From: Candidatus Sulfopaludibacter sp. SbA3
GTDB taxonomy: Bacteria > Acidobacteriota > Terriglobia > Bryobacterales > Bryobacteraceae
DNA: 64,000 nucleotides
Direction: 5' to 3'
Assembly: GCA_945890485.1 (NCBI GenBank)
Contig: CAMDCN010000013.1
Coordinates: 62,001 to 126,000, forward strand
Part shown: piece after piece, positions 9,547-18,739 of the stretch
How positions within the stretch are numbered: the first letter of the stretch is position 1
Layout of the letters: every line of letters begins with the position of its first letter
The notes under the pieces: model-generated
Databases searched by the model: none
What the model was told of the DNA's origin: nothing
Seen by the model: the letters and a program-made list of their open reading frames with translations, nothing else
Program-made: the position numbers and the translations under genes

Positions 9547-10258
9547 GCGCGTTGCCGCCGTAGATGGAATCGGTGCCGGCGAAGTTGAAGAACTTGCCGC
9601 CGGCCTCTTCGACGAGGACTTTGAGGGGGCAGAGGTCCCAGGGCTGGGCGCTGGGTTCCACCCAAACTTCGGCTTTCCCGGTGACGATCATCATGCAGTC
9701 CGGCCCGCCGCTCAAGCTACGGACGGCCCAGAAGTTGGCACAGAAATCCATCACTTGGTCGCGATACGACCATTTCTTGTTGTTCTGCAGGCCATTGAAG
9801 CAGACGACGGCGCGGTCGAGACGGTCGACGCTCGAAACCTTGCAGCGGACGTCGTTGCACCATGCGCCGCCGCCGACGCTGGCGAAGTACGTCTCTTCCA
9901 TCACGGGGTAGTGGGCGCAGCCGGCGACTGGCTGGCCGTTCTCTTCGAGGCCCAGCAGGACGCCCCAGAGCATGTTACCTCGCACGAAATCGCGGGTGCC
10001 ATCAATGGGGTCGATGATCCAGGTGCGGCCGGAGCGGGAGGGTTTGGCTACGCCTTCCTCGCCGCGCTGGCCGTCTTCCGGGAACATCTCTTCGAGCATC
10101 CGGGCGATAAGCTTCTCGCTTTCCTTGTCGGCGATCGTAACGGGCGAGTCGTCGCTCTTATCCTCCATCTGGATGCCCTGCTCAAAGTAGCGCATGGCGA
10201 GGGAGGAGCTGGCTTTCGAGATGCGGCGCATCGCCGCGATTTCGCGTTCGTAATTCAT
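9494..10258 (-). CDS. Inositol-monophosphatase family phosphatase (HisN-like)
   Basis: A 254-residue protein with the family metal-binding signatures: GEEG (Glu), WIIDPIDGTRDF (the DPIDGT motif) and, near the C-terminus, WDLCPLKVLVEEAGG. The family dephosphorylates inositol phosphate, histidinol phosphate or related sugars with Mg2+; the WDLCPLKVL variant is often seen in histidinol-phosphatases, but no histidine genes are nearby. Its start codon is only 20 bases from the divergent ligase start, leaving little room for a conventional promoter between them. Confidence 0.88.
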   Translation of the reverse strand: MNYEREIAAMRRISKASSSLAMRYFEQGIQMEDKSDDSPVTIADKESEKLIARMLEEMFPEDGQRGEEGVAKPSRSGRTWIIDPIDGTRDFVRGNMLWGVLLGLEENGQPVAGCAHYPVMEETYFASVGGGAWCNDVRCKVSSVDRLDRAVVCFNGLQNNKKWSYRDQVMDFCANFWAVRSLSGGPDCMMIVTGKAEVWVEPSAQPWDLCPLKVLVEEAGGKFFNFAGTDSIYGGNALICTPPFEAMLRQAFVK

Positions 10259-10278
10259 CTTTGAACTATTATCTAACG

Positions 10279-12072
10279 ATGAGCCTGCGAACCGTGTATT
10301 CCCTCCTTGAAGAGGCCGTCAGCAAGTATGGCGAAGCCGTGGCGCTGCACCAGCCGGTGGTTGTGGACAAAGCGCGCAGCTACCAGACGTGGACGTGGCC
10401 GCAATATCGCGATGCCGTGCGCGAGATCACCTGCGGGTTGCGGGCCATGGGCGTGCAGCCGGGCGAGAGTGTGGCGTTAGGTAGTGAGACGCGGGCCGAA
10501 TTCTATCTCACCGACCTGGCGATCATGACCAATGGATCAACCGCCGCGGCGCTTTATGCGAACTCGTTGGCGGGCGACCAGGTGAAGGCGTTGCGGACGT
10601 GCGGCGCGAAGATCGTATTTCTCGAAGACCCCAAGTACTTGAAGATGCTGCGGGCGGCCGGGGGCGGGGAACTGGACGTGCAATGGATCCTGCTGACGGG
10701 CTTTGAAGAAGGCGTCGCCACGCTCGCCGAAGTGAGGGCCCGGGGCCAGGCGGCGATTAAGGAGGACCGCGATTATTTCGAACGGATTCGTGTGATGGTG
10801 AAGCCGGAGGACCGGGCGATTCTCTACCTCACCTCCGGTGCGACCGGCGAGCCGAAGATGGTGGAAGTGTCGCATGCGGCACTGGTGGCTAATGTCGACA
10901 TGGGTCCACCGGCGATCCCGATTGGCCCACAGGACCGGATGCTGGCGTTTCTGCCGTCGGCCCATATTGCCCAGCGCGTTGCGCTGGAATTGTTGCCGCT
11001 GCGGATGGGCGTGCCTGTCTGGTTCAGCGAGAGCCTGGCGCGGATGCCTCATGAGTTCAAGAGTGTGAAGCCGACGTTTTTCCTGGCGCCGCCGCGGGTG
11101 TGGGAGCGGGTCTATTCGACCGTGCGTACGGAGTTGCAGAAGTTGACAGGGATCAAGCGGACGCTGGCGTTTACGGCGCTGGGCATGGGGCAGGAAGCGG
11201 CGCAGATCCGGCAGCGCGGCCACTCCGTGCCGTTGCGGCTGGCATTGCCTTTGAAGCTGTTCGACAAGTTGGTGTTTGCCAAGATCCGCGACCGCTTTGG
11301 CGGCGAGCTGAAGTTTCCGATTTCCGGCGCCGCGCCGCTGAGTAAAGATTTGGGGCTGTTCTACGACATGATCGGCATGCCGCTGATCGAAGGATTCGGT
11401 CTCACCGAGGGCGGCATCAACTGCCTGAACCCAACGGATAAGCCGCGGCTGGGGACGATCGGCAAGCCGCTGCAGGGCGTGAAGATGAAGATTTCGGACG
11501 ACGGCGAGCTGCTGATCAAGTCTCCGTCGAACGCCACCGGCTATTTCAACGATCCGGCGGCGACGGCCGCCGTGTTTCAGGACGGATGGCTCTACACGGG
11601 CGACCTGGGCAGCATTTCCGAAGACGGGTTCGTTTCGATCGTAGGCCGCAAGAAGGAGATGATCGTCTCCTCGAATGGAAAGAAGATCTATCCGTCGCGC
11701 GTGGAGGCGCTTTTCAAGACCGAGCCGTTGATCAGCCAGATGGTGCTGGCCGGCGAGCAGCAGCCCTATGTGACGGCGCTGTTCACGCTGAATCCTGTGG
11801 CTGCCGAGGCGCTCGAAGGCATGAAGGGCAAGCCGATGGAGGAGCTTGCTAAAGAGCCCGTGGTGCAGAAGGCGGTGAAGAAGGCCGTCGAACGGGCGAA
11901 CAAGGAGCTGGCCGTTTACGAGGCGATCAAGAAGTTCCGGATCCTGGAGAAGGACCTTTCGATTGAGGCCGGCGAACTGACGCCTACGATGAAGGTGCGG
12001 ACGAAGAAGGTGCTGGAGAAATACGCGGATCGGATTCAGGAGATGTACGGGTCGAAAGAAGATCTCCTGTAG
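10279..12072 (+). CDS. AMP-forming long-chain acyl-CoA ligase
   Basis: I use ATG 10279 (597 residues); an in-frame TTG at 10261 is possible. The ATP-binding motif appears as YLTSGATGEPKMV, and later motifs are GFGLTEGG, GWLYTGDLG and GRKKEMIVSSNGKKIYP, the set found in FadD-like synthetases. The enzyme activates a fatty acid with ATP to acyl-AMP and transfers it to CoA. The C-terminal lid (EAGELTPTMKVRTKKV) is complete. The 3' end overlaps tsaE by 89 bases on the other strand. Confidence 0.92.
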   Translation: MSLRTVYSLLEEAVSKYGEAVALHQPVVVDKARSYQTWTWPQYRDAVREITCGLRAMGVQPGESVALGSETRAEFYLTDLAIMTNGSTAAALYANSLAGDQVKALRTCGAKIVFLEDPKYLKMLRAAGGGELDVQWILLTGFEEGVATLAEVRARGQAAIKEDRDYFERIRVMVKPEDRAILYLTSGATGEPKMVEVSHAALVANVDMGPPAIPIGPQDRMLAFLPSAHIAQRVALELLPLRMGVPVWFSESLARMPHEFKSVKPTFFLAPPRVWERVYSTVRTELQKLTGIKRTLAFTALGMGQEAAQIRQRGHSVPLRLALPLKLFDKLVFAKIRDRFGGELKFPISGAAPLSKDLGLFYDMIGMPLIEGFGLTEGGINCLNPTDKPRLGTIGKPLQGVKMKISDDGELLIKSPSNATGYFNDPAATAAVFQDGWLYTGDLGSISEDGFVSIVGRKKEMIVSSNGKKIYPSRVEALFKTEPLISQMVLAGEQQPYVTALFTLNPVAAEALEGMKGKPMEELAKEPVVQKAVKKAVERANKELAVYEAIKKFRILEKDLSIEAGELTPTMKVRTKKVLEKYADRIQEMYGSKEDLL

Positions 12073-12487
12073 CGGTGATGCGGCGATGGTCGCCGTCGCC
12101 GTGCTCGATGGTCAGGATGATCCGGTTGGGGGGCAGGAAGCGCGCGAACTTCTCGCCCCACTCTATGAGGACAAGAGCGTTCGCGTCGAAAATCTCTTCG
12201 AGACCGAGCGTGAAGAGTTCGCGCGGCTCTTCGAGGCGGTAAAGGTCGATGTGATAGATGCGCGTGGGCTCGCCGTATTCGTGGATGAGCGAGAAGGTGG
12301 GGCTGCTGACTTCGGCGGAAGGTGCGACGCCGAGCGCCTCGACGAGGGCGGCGACTAGCGTCGTCTTGCCTGCGCCGAGGTTGCCCGTGAGCTGGACGAC
12401 CGCGCGGCGAGGGAGCAGGGCGGCAAGTTCGACGGCGGCGGCGCGGGTCTCGTCGACGTTGGCGGGGAACCATGTGTAGCTAGGCAC
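11984..12487 (-). CDS. tsaE: tRNA threonylcarbamoyladenosine biosynthesis protein TsaE
   Basis: The open frame runs upstream to 12583, but a GTG at 12487 overlaps the nnrDE stop by 8 bases and gives a normal start (about 167 residues). The P-loop LTGNLGAGKTTL and the family motifs SPTFSLIHEY, YHIDLYRL and LIEWGEKF are all present. TsaE is the ATPase that works with TsaB and TsaD in making t6A37 of ANN-decoding tRNAs. The last about 30 residues are encoded antisense to the acyl-CoA ligase and are low-complexity (Ser/Pro-rich), an extension not needed by the family. Confidence 0.9.
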   Translation of the reverse strand: MPSYTWFPANVDETRAAAVELAALLPRRAVVQLTGNLGAGKTTLVAALVEALGVAPSAEVSSPTFSLIHEYGEPTRIYHIDLYRLEEPRELFTLGLEEIFDANALVLIEWGEKFARFLPPNRIILTIEHGDGDHRRITATGDLLSTRTSPESDPRISPAPSSSAPSS

Positions 12488-13892
12488 AGCGGCGGATGGC
12501 CTCCGGCAGGAAACGAAGCAGGTCCGTGGCGATGACGCAGCGCTCGGTGAGTTCGGCGGCGGCGAGTTCCCCGGCGAGGCCATGGAGATAGACGGCGGCG
12601 AGGGTGGCCTCCCACGGCGGGGCGGTGTCGAGCAGCGCGGCGAGGAGACCGGTGAGGATGTCGCCGCTGCCGGCAGTGGCCATGGCCGGGGAGCCGGTGG
12701 GGTTCAATGCAGTACGGCCATCAGGTGACGCGATTACGGTGCGATGTCCTTTGAGGACGACGGTCGCGCCGGTGGCGGCGGCGAGGGACTGGGCATCGAC
12801 GATTCGGTCGCCAACGCGGCGGCCGAGGAGTCGGGCCATTTCGCCCGGGTGCGGAGTAAAAACGCGGGGTGCGGCGAAGCTGGCAGGCATGGCGGCGGCG
12901 AGGGCGTTGAGGCCATCGGCGTCGACGACCATGGGCAGGGGGCAATCGCGGACGAAGGCGGGAACGCGGGGATCGAGTCCGAGGCCAGGGCCAAGGGCGA
13001 CGCTATGTTTGCCAGCGGTGGGCCATTCGGCGTCGAGCGGCGTGGTCATCAGTTCCGGTGTAGGCAGCGTCGGGGCCGTGGTGGCCACGGTGACTAGGCC
13101 CGCCCCCATGCGGAGGGCGGCCAAGCCGGTCATGCCGATGGCGCCTGCTTTGCCGTCCACGCCACCGATGGCGAGGACGTGCCCGAAGGTGCCCTTGTGG
13201 CCCTCGGCTGGGCGCGGCGCCAGGAGGTGGCGCCACGCAATGGGTTCGTTTTGACAAAGGGCGACCTCATCCATCATGGCCGGAGGCGTGCCGATGGGTG
13301 AGACCGTGATGCTGCCGAGACCGTGGCCCAGCAAGTGGGCGCGCTTGGGGGCGGTGAAGGTGATCGAGTAGTCCGCGCGGACGACGGCCCCGGCGGCGAG
13401 GCCGGTATCGGCGTTCATGCCGGAAGGCAGATCGACGGCGACGACTTGCGCCAGCGGAAAGCCAGTGTTGATCTCGCCGATCAGCGATGCATAGGGTTCG
13501 CGGGCCGGGCCGGTGAGGCCAGTGCCGAGGAGCGCGTCGACGACGATGGTCGCGAGGCGAGCGTGTGCCGGGATCGACTCGTGGATTGCTGTGAAGCCGC
13601 TGGCGCGGAGCAGGGTGAGCTGCGGATGGGGTTCGGCGGCGAGCACCACGTCGAGAGTGCGAGGAGCGAAGCGGCTGAATAGCAGGCGGGCGATGGCCAA
13701 ACCGTCGCCGCCATTGTTGCCTTTGCCGGCGAAGATCACGATGCGTTGTTCGTTGAGCGGCGCGAAATGGCGCTCCAGCACTTCGACGACGCGGTGGGCC
13801 GCGTTCTCCATCAGCACGAGGTCAGGCAGACCGGCCTCGATCGTCCGTGCGTCGATCGCGCGCATTTCAGCGGCGGTGAGGACCTTCGTCAT
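12480..13892 (-). CDS. nnrDE: Bifunctional NAD(P)H-hydrate epimerase/dehydratase
   Basis: The start is ATG 13892, overlapping the channel-gene stop as ATGA; the product is 470 residues. The N-terminal epimerase (YjeF_N, about 1-215) has LTAAEMRAID, GKGNNGGDGLAIARLL and VVAVDLPSGMNADTG. The C-terminal ADP-dependent dehydratase (about 230-470) has HKGTFGHVLAIGG, HPGEMARLLG and ATAGSGDILTGLLAALL. The enzyme repairs hydrated NADH/NADPH. It sits inside a string of overlapping genes with tsaE downstream, a pairing common in many bacteria. Confidence 0.95.
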   Translation of the reverse strand: MTKVLTAAEMRAIDARTIEAGLPDLVLMENAAHRVVEVLERHFAPLNEQRIVIFAGKGNNGGDGLAIARLLFSRFAPRTLDVVLAAEPHPQLTLLRASGFTAIHESIPAHARLATIVVDALLGTGLTGPAREPYASLIGEINTGFPLAQVVAVDLPSGMNADTGLAAGAVVRADYSITFTAPKRAHLLGHGLGSITVSPIGTPPAMMDEVALCQNEPIAWRHLLAPRPAEGHKGTFGHVLAIGGVDGKAGAIGMTGLAALRMGAGLVTVATTAPTLPTPELMTTPLDAEWPTAGKHSVALGPGLGLDPRVPAFVRDCPLPMVVDADGLNALAAAMPASFAAPRVFTPHPGEMARLLGRRVGDRIVDAQSLAAATGATVVLKGHRTVIASPDGRTALNPTGSPAMATAGSGDILTGLLAALLDTAPPWEATLAAVYLHGLAGELAAAELTERCVIATDLLRFLPEAIRRCA

Positions 13893-14920
13893 GCGGCGCT
13901 CTTCAGCATATCCTCGAGGCGCCGCAACTGTCCGGGCGGCCCGAGGACAATGAGGAAGTCGCCAGCCGCCATCATGCACTCGGCGGGCGGATTGAAGATC
14001 ATCTCACCATTGGCCCGGCGAATGGCAAGCACGATGACGCCGAGGTCGCGGCGGATCGGCGTATCGCGGAGTGTCTTCGAAACGAACTCGCTCCGGTCGG
14101 TGACCAGGATCTGTTCTATACGGACGTCCAGGCCGATGGTGTTTCCTGTCGTGAAGTCGATGAAGTCTTTCACGTGGGGGCGAAGCAGGCTTTGCGAAAG
14201 CCGATGACCAGCCATGGCGTAGGGTGCGTAGACAATGTCGGCGCCGGCACGTTTGAGCTTGGCTTCGGAGTCCTCCTCGATGACGCGGGCCGCGACCTGC
14301 ACCTTGGGGTTGAGCGTCTTAGCCGTGAGGATGAGATAGAGGTTATCGGCGTCGGTGGAGAGCGCGGCGATAAGGCCGGCGGCGCGGTCGATGCCGAGTT
14401 CGCGGAGAGACTCGTCCCGGGTGCAGTCGGCGGCGACGGCGACGTAGCCCATGCGCATGGCGCGTTCCACCTCGTCTTCACTGCGATCGACGATGAGGAA
14501 GGGCACGGCGGAGATATCGAGCTCAGCGGCCGCGGCCCGCCCCACGCGGCCGAAGCCGCAGATGATGTAATGATTTTCGAACTTGTCGATCATGCGTCGA
14601 TTCCGTCTCTTTGCAAAGTATCCGCTTAATTCGAGTTCCACCACGGACTGCGTCAACGCACCGAGGGAGATAATCATCGTCGACACGCCGACAATGATGT
14701 AGACGATGTTCCAGGTTCGCGCTGCCCGGGACATCGGAAGAATTTCGCCATACCCGACCGTGGTGATGGTGGTCAGAGCCATGTAGAAGGCTTCAAACGC
14801 GGGGAAGGCGCCGAAGGTCATGTAGCCCCATGCGCCCAGAACCAGCACGCTCGCGACGGCGAGTCCCACCGCGGCGAGCCGCTTTTGGATGCGGGCCCAG
14901 GGCGAAACGGACCGGTTCAC
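13889..14920 (-). CDS. Two-TM potassium channel with RCK (TrkA) domains
   Basis: GTG 14920 overlaps the upstream stop as GTGA and yields 343 residues. Two transmembrane helices flank a pore with the selectivity filter TTVGYGE. A TrkA-N/RCK domain follows (NHYIICGFGRVGRAAAAEL, a Rossmann GxGxxG-type turn with VDRSEDEV), then an RCK-C domain (about 250-340). The layout is that of MthK-like channels gated by ligand binding to the RCK ring. Lying between a SpoIIE phosphatase and nnrDE in one overlapping operon, its physiological link to them is not evident. Confidence 0.93.
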   Translation of the reverse strand: MNRSVSPWARIQKRLAAVGLAVASVLVLGAWGYMTFGAFPAFEAFYMALTTITTVGYGEILPMSRAARTWNIVYIIVGVSTMIISLGALTQSVVELELSGYFAKRRNRRMIDKFENHYIICGFGRVGRAAAAELDISAVPFLIVDRSEDEVERAMRMGYVAVAADCTRDESLRELGIDRAAGLIAALSTDADNLYLILTAKTLNPKVQVAARVIEEDSEAKLKRAGADIVYAPYAMAGHRLSQSLLRPHVKDFIDFTTGNTIGLDVRIEQILVTDRSEFVSKTLRDTPIRRDLGVIVLAIRRANGEMIFNPPAECMMAAGDFLIVLGPPGQLRRLEDMLKSAA

Positions 14921-16905
14921 GCGACCCGCCGAACCAACAGGATGGTCATGTCGTCGTTCGAATCCGGGGAGTGGATCCACTGTTCGACGGCGCGAAATAC
15001 TTCGGCGATGATGGCTTCGTTCGGGCGATCGATGACGCGTTGAATGGTTTCGATTAGGCGGTCTTCGCCGAACATCTCGTCGTACTCGTTTTCGGGTTCG
15101 GTGATGCCGTCGGTGTAGAGGACCAGCAGATCGCCGGGTTCAAGTTGCACGGTGGACTCATCATATTTGGCCAACGCGAAGGCGCCAACCACCATGCCGT
15201 TGACGTCCAGCCGGATGATCTCGCCGCCCCGGAAAAGCAGCGGCTGGAGATGGCCGGCGTTGGTGGAAGTCAAAATGCCCGTCGTCTCGTCGTAGACGCC
15301 AAAGTAGAACGTCGCGTACTTTTCGGCGGTGGTGTGGGCGTGGAGATGTTTGTTCAGCTGGCTGACGATGGAGGACGTGGAGCAGGCCTGGCCTAACTCC
15401 TGCGAGTGGCGGATCTGCGCGCGGAGGGCGGACTGCACGTTGGCCATCAGGATGGCAGCGGAGATGCCTTTACCCGCCACGTCGCCGAGAGCAAGGGCGA
15501 TGCAGTGGTCGTTGACGCGCTGGTAGTCGTAGTAGTCGCCGGAGACGGAACGGGCGGGATTGAGGCGGGCGGTGAGGATCAGTGAGTTCGACGGCGGAAC
15601 GGTGCGTGGGTAAAGCTGCTCCTGCACTTCGCGGGCGATGGTGAGGTCGGCCTGGATGCGTTCGTTGTCTTTGGCGACGACGAGGAGCTTTTCGAGATTC
15701 TCCGTCATTGCGTTGAAGGAATGGGAGAGGTCGGCGAGCTGGTCGCGGCCTTTGACGGGGATCCGGGTGGAGAAGTCGCCTTGCTGGACGCGGCGCGTGC
15801 CTTCGTAGAGGTGGTGGACGGCGCCAGTGATGGTGCGGGTGATGGAGATGCCGATGATCAGGGCGACGAATTCGAAGAAGAGGAAGAGGCCGGCGAACAG
15901 GTAGAAAACAGAGATCAGAAGTGGCTGATCCCGGTCCGCCTTCTGGGAGAACAGGACGCGAAAAACTTGAGCGATGCGCGTATGGACGCCGAGAACGACC
16001 TTGCGCTCGCGCTGCGGGGAGCTCCAATCGTAAACAGGGAGTTCCGTCCCCCAGAGCACTTGCAGATCCAAGAAGTTCGCCGGGGCGGGAACTCCGCGAG
16101 TGGAGAAGAGTTCGAGCGGAGAATCGTCCGATGTGCGGTCGTGCAGTTTCATGCGCCCGCCTTCGGAAGGCATGTCGACCAGCGTGATGGCGCCTAGGCC
16201 GGGAATCAGGTCTGCCAGATAAGCACGCGTCAGCGGCGCAACGACGGTGACCGATCCTTTATCGGAATGGTGATGGGCCCAGGCGTAGAGCAGGCCGTCC
16301 TTGGCGAGCACCCCGGAGATGTGTTCCTGCACGTTGGGAGGGCTCGTGAGTTTTGAACCCGCCGGCAGCCGAACATCCGGTTGGCCGGGCCGGGTGACGA
16401 GGTACTCAATTCCAGGGAAGCGCGCATTGAGCAGTGAAAACAGACGATTGGCCGGCTCATTCGACGAGCCGGCAGCGCCGTTCAGTACGGCCGCTGAGGA
16501 GTCGTGGAGCACCTCGATTCTCTTGTTGAACTCGGCGGCGACAAGGTAAAAGCCTGTTTGGGATGCGAGCACCCATGCGCCGATCCAGCCGAGGGCAAAT
16601 AGCAGCAATACCGGGACGACCGCGATGAACAGATAGCTCGACAGTAGCCGGTTCCGCAGCCGCCACACAGAATGTTGGACGAGGCGCCGGACGCCGCGGA
16701 TCGCGACCCAGGATCCGGATGCGAGCAGGACGATGAGTAGCACCGGCTGCAGAATCGAACCCGGGGCAAAATAACTCACCCCGAGCCACGCGATGGCCGC
16801 CACCAACGCGAACTGCTCTATGCGGCCGAACGGCATCGCCGCAGGGTGCGGCGGCTGTTCGGCCGTATAGCGGAACGGCGCATTGGGGGCGGACGGATCG
16901 CTCAC
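14917..16905 (-). CDS. Membrane sensor with HAMP and SpoIIE-type PP2C phosphatase
   Basis: A 662-residue protein starting at GTG 16905, which overlaps the LOG-gene stop as GTGA. Hydrophobic helices near the N-terminus and at about 90-115 and 330-355 bracket a periplasmic sensor region. A HAMP domain and coiled coil (about 355-430) lead to a SpoIIE/RsbU phosphatase (NPARSVSGDYYDY, LALGDVAGKGISAAILM, LVLYTDGITEPEN). Such proteins dephosphorylate anti-anti-sigma factors of the STAS type. No STAS or RsbW-like gene lies in this window, so the partner must be elsewhere. Confidence 0.93.
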   Translation of the reverse strand: MSDPSAPNAPFRYTAEQPPHPAAMPFGRIEQFALVAAIAWLGVSYFAPGSILQPVLLIVLLASGSWVAIRGVRRLVQHSVWRLRNRLLSSYLFIAVVPVLLLFALGWIGAWVLASQTGFYLVAAEFNKRIEVLHDSSAAVLNGAAGSSNEPANRLFSLLNARFPGIEYLVTRPGQPDVRLPAGSKLTSPPNVQEHISGVLAKDGLLYAWAHHHSDKGSVTVVAPLTRAYLADLIPGLGAITLVDMPSEGGRMKLHDRTSDDSPLELFSTRGVPAPANFLDLQVLWGTELPVYDWSSPQRERKVVLGVHTRIAQVFRVLFSQKADRDQPLLISVFYLFAGLFLFFEFVALIIGISITRTITGAVHHLYEGTRRVQQGDFSTRIPVKGRDQLADLSHSFNAMTENLEKLLVVAKDNERIQADLTIAREVQEQLYPRTVPPSNSLILTARLNPARSVSGDYYDYQRVNDHCIALALGDVAGKGISAAILMANVQSALRAQIRHSQELGQACSTSSIVSQLNKHLHAHTTAEKYATFYFGVYDETTGILTSTNAGHLQPLLFRGGEIIRLDVNGMVVGAFALAKYDESTVQLEPGDLLVLYTDGITEPENEYDEMFGEDRLIETIQRVIDRPNEAIIAEVFRAVEQWIHSPDSNDDMTILLVRRVA

Positions 16906-17681
16906 GAATTTTGCGTATGGGCAATGCCCGGGGTCATCTCGAACTCCTCTTCCGGCGTCAGGTAGAGCCGTGTGAGGCCGTTGCGAAGATGGTTAAACGC
17001 CGTATCGACATCATCGGCGAATTGAAAAATATGCAGGTCTTCCGGCGAGATTAGCCCGTACTTGGCCAACGCCTCAAAGTTGAAAATCTCTTTCCAGAAC
17101 GACGTGCCGTAAAGCAGCACCACGATGGGCTTATGCAGCTTGCGCGTCTGCACCAGCGTTAAGATTTCGAACAACTCGTCCATGGTGCCAAAGCCGCCAG
17201 GGAACACAACGAGCGCCTTGGCGAGATAGGCAAACCAGAACTTGCGCATGAAGAAGTAGCCGAACTCCATGCTGAGGTCCGGCGTGATGTACGGGTTCGG
17301 CGCCTGCTCAAAGGGCAGCGCGATATTCAAGCCGACGGAGAGGCCGCCCGCATCGTATGCCCCGCGATTGGCCGCTTCCATAATGCCGGGGCCACCGCCG
17401 GTGGTGACGACGAATCGCTGCGCTGACGTCGGCAGGCTGTCGCTCCACTGGGTCAATCGCTTGGCCAGCTCGCGGCACTCGATGTAGTAGCGGCCCATCG
17501 GCCCATCGTTGTCCTGAATCCGCGCCGATCCGAACATGGCGATCGTGTCCCGGATCTTCTCTTTGCGAAAGACACGCAAGGGGCCGAGATACTCGGATAA
17601 CAGCCGGACGCTGCGGGCTTCAGACGAATCCAGAAATTCATCGTCCTGGAAAAATAGGGGGGGCTTGGCGGGGGAGTTCAT
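16902..17681 (-). CDS. LOG family nucleotide phosphoribohydrolase-like protein
   Basis: A 259-residue protein with the LOG signatures GGGPGIMEAANRGA and PGGFGTMDELFE. LOG-family enzymes hydrolyse nucleoside 5'-monophosphates to free base and ribose phosphate; in plants and some bacteria this activates cytokinins, while many bacterial members act on other nucleotides. Overlaps lpxD upstream (ATGA) and the phosphatase gene downstream (GTGA). Older databases mislabel the family as lysine decarboxylase. Confidence 0.92.
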   Translation of the reverse strand: MNSPAKPPLFFQDDEFLDSSEARSVRLLSEYLGPLRVFRKEKIRDTIAMFGSARIQDNDGPMGRYYIECRELAKRLTQWSDSLPTSAQRFVVTTGGGPGIMEAANRGAYDAGGLSVGLNIALPFEQAPNPYITPDLSMEFGYFFMRKFWFAYLAKALVVFPGGFGTMDELFEILTLVQTRKLHKPIVVLLYGTSFWKEIFNFEALAKYGLISPEDLHIFQFADDVDTAFNHLRNGLTRLYLTPEEEFEMTPGIAHTQNS

Positions 17682-18718
17682 TCGTTGCCTTTAGTTTTGG
17701 CCTCTAGTTCGGCGAGGCGCTTCTCCAATTCTCGCATCGTGCGGACCATATCCGGCAGTTTCGGGAAGGCGGTGACGGCGCGCAACCAGGTGCGGTTGTC
17801 GAAGGCGGGCGAACCGGAGACGAGCGTACCGGCGGGAACGTCGTGGCCGATGCCGCTCTGCGCGTAGGCGATGGCGTTGTCGTGAATCGTCAGATGCCCG
17901 GAGACGCCCACCTGTCCCGCCAGCAGGACACTCTTGCCCAGGATGGTGCTGCCAGCCAGGCCCACCTGTGAGCAGATGATGTTGTCCTCGCCCACGACAC
18001 TGGCATGGCCGATCTGGACGAGGTTGTCGATCTTGGCGCCGCGCTTGATGCGCGTCTCGCCCACCGTGGCGCGGTCGATGGCCGTAAGCGATTGAATTTC
18101 TACATCGTCTTCAATGACCACGATGCCGCTCTGCACGATCTTGTACTGAGAACCCGTAGCCGTCTTGGCGAATCCGAATCCATCGCCGCCGACGACAACC
18201 CCGTTCTGCAAAATGACGCGATCGCCGATCTGGCAGAACTCGCGGACGCTTACGTGGGCGTGGGCCAGGAAGTCGTCGCCGATTCGAGCGCCTTCGTAGA
18301 TGGCGACGTGAGGATGCAGCACGGCATTGCGGCCGATCGTCACATGAGCGCCTACGGCGACGAACGGGCCGACGGAGGCACCTTCGCCAAGGGTGGCCGT
18401 CGGGTGGATGGCCGCCAACGGATGGATGCCCGGCTCCGGCCGTGGCGGCTGGTAGTACAGTTCGAGCGCCCGGGCGAAGTCGTGATACGGGTTCTTGCTT
18501 TGCAGCGTGGCCATGCCTTCAATCGGAACGGTGGCCAGAATCGCCGAAGCGCGGGAGGCCTTCACTTTGGGGGCATATTTGGGGTTGGCGAGGAATGTCA
18601 ACTGGCCGGGGAGGGCTTGTTCCATGCCGCAAACGCCGGTAATTTCGATGGATGGGTCGCCATGTAAAATGCAGCCAAGCTTATCTGCCAGCTCGCCCAG
18701 AGTTAGGGAAGAAGTCAT
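17678..18718 (-). CDS. lpxD: UDP-3-O-acylglucosamine N-acyltransferase
   Basis: A 346-residue protein with an N-terminal uridine-binding domain (about 1-105, LTFLANPKY) and a left-handed beta-helix of hexapeptide repeats (about 110-315). The catalytic His lies in LVQIGHAS, and GGDGFGFA is conserved. A helical C-terminus (RELEKRLAELEAK) ends the protein. LpxD adds the N-linked hydroxyacyl chain in lipid A synthesis, showing that this organism makes a lipid-A-containing outer membrane. The other lpx genes are not adjacent. First gene of the overlapping operon and divergent, by 21 bases, from the next receptor gene. Confidence 0.96.
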   Translation of the reverse strand: MTSSLTLGELADKLGCILHGDPSIEITGVCGMEQALPGQLTFLANPKYAPKVKASRASAILATVPIEGMATLQSKNPYHDFARALELYYQPPRPEPGIHPLAAIHPTATLGEGASVGPFVAVGAHVTIGRNAVLHPHVAIYEGARIGDDFLAHAHVSVREFCQIGDRVILQNGVVVGGDGFGFAKTATGSQYKIVQSGIVVIEDDVEIQSLTAIDRATVGETRIKRGAKIDNLVQIGHASVVGEDNIICSQVGLAGSTILGKSVLLAGQVGVSGHLTIHDNAIAYAQSGIGHDVPAGTLVSGSPAFDNRTWLRAVTAFPKLPDMVRTMRELEKRLAELEAKTKGNE

Positions 18719-18739
18719 AAGGAGAAGTACACTGTTATT

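Noticed and set aside
17678-18718. LpxA-like acyltransferase as an alternative call
   Set aside because: The uridine-binding N-terminal domain and GGDGFGFA motif identify LpxD rather than LpxA.
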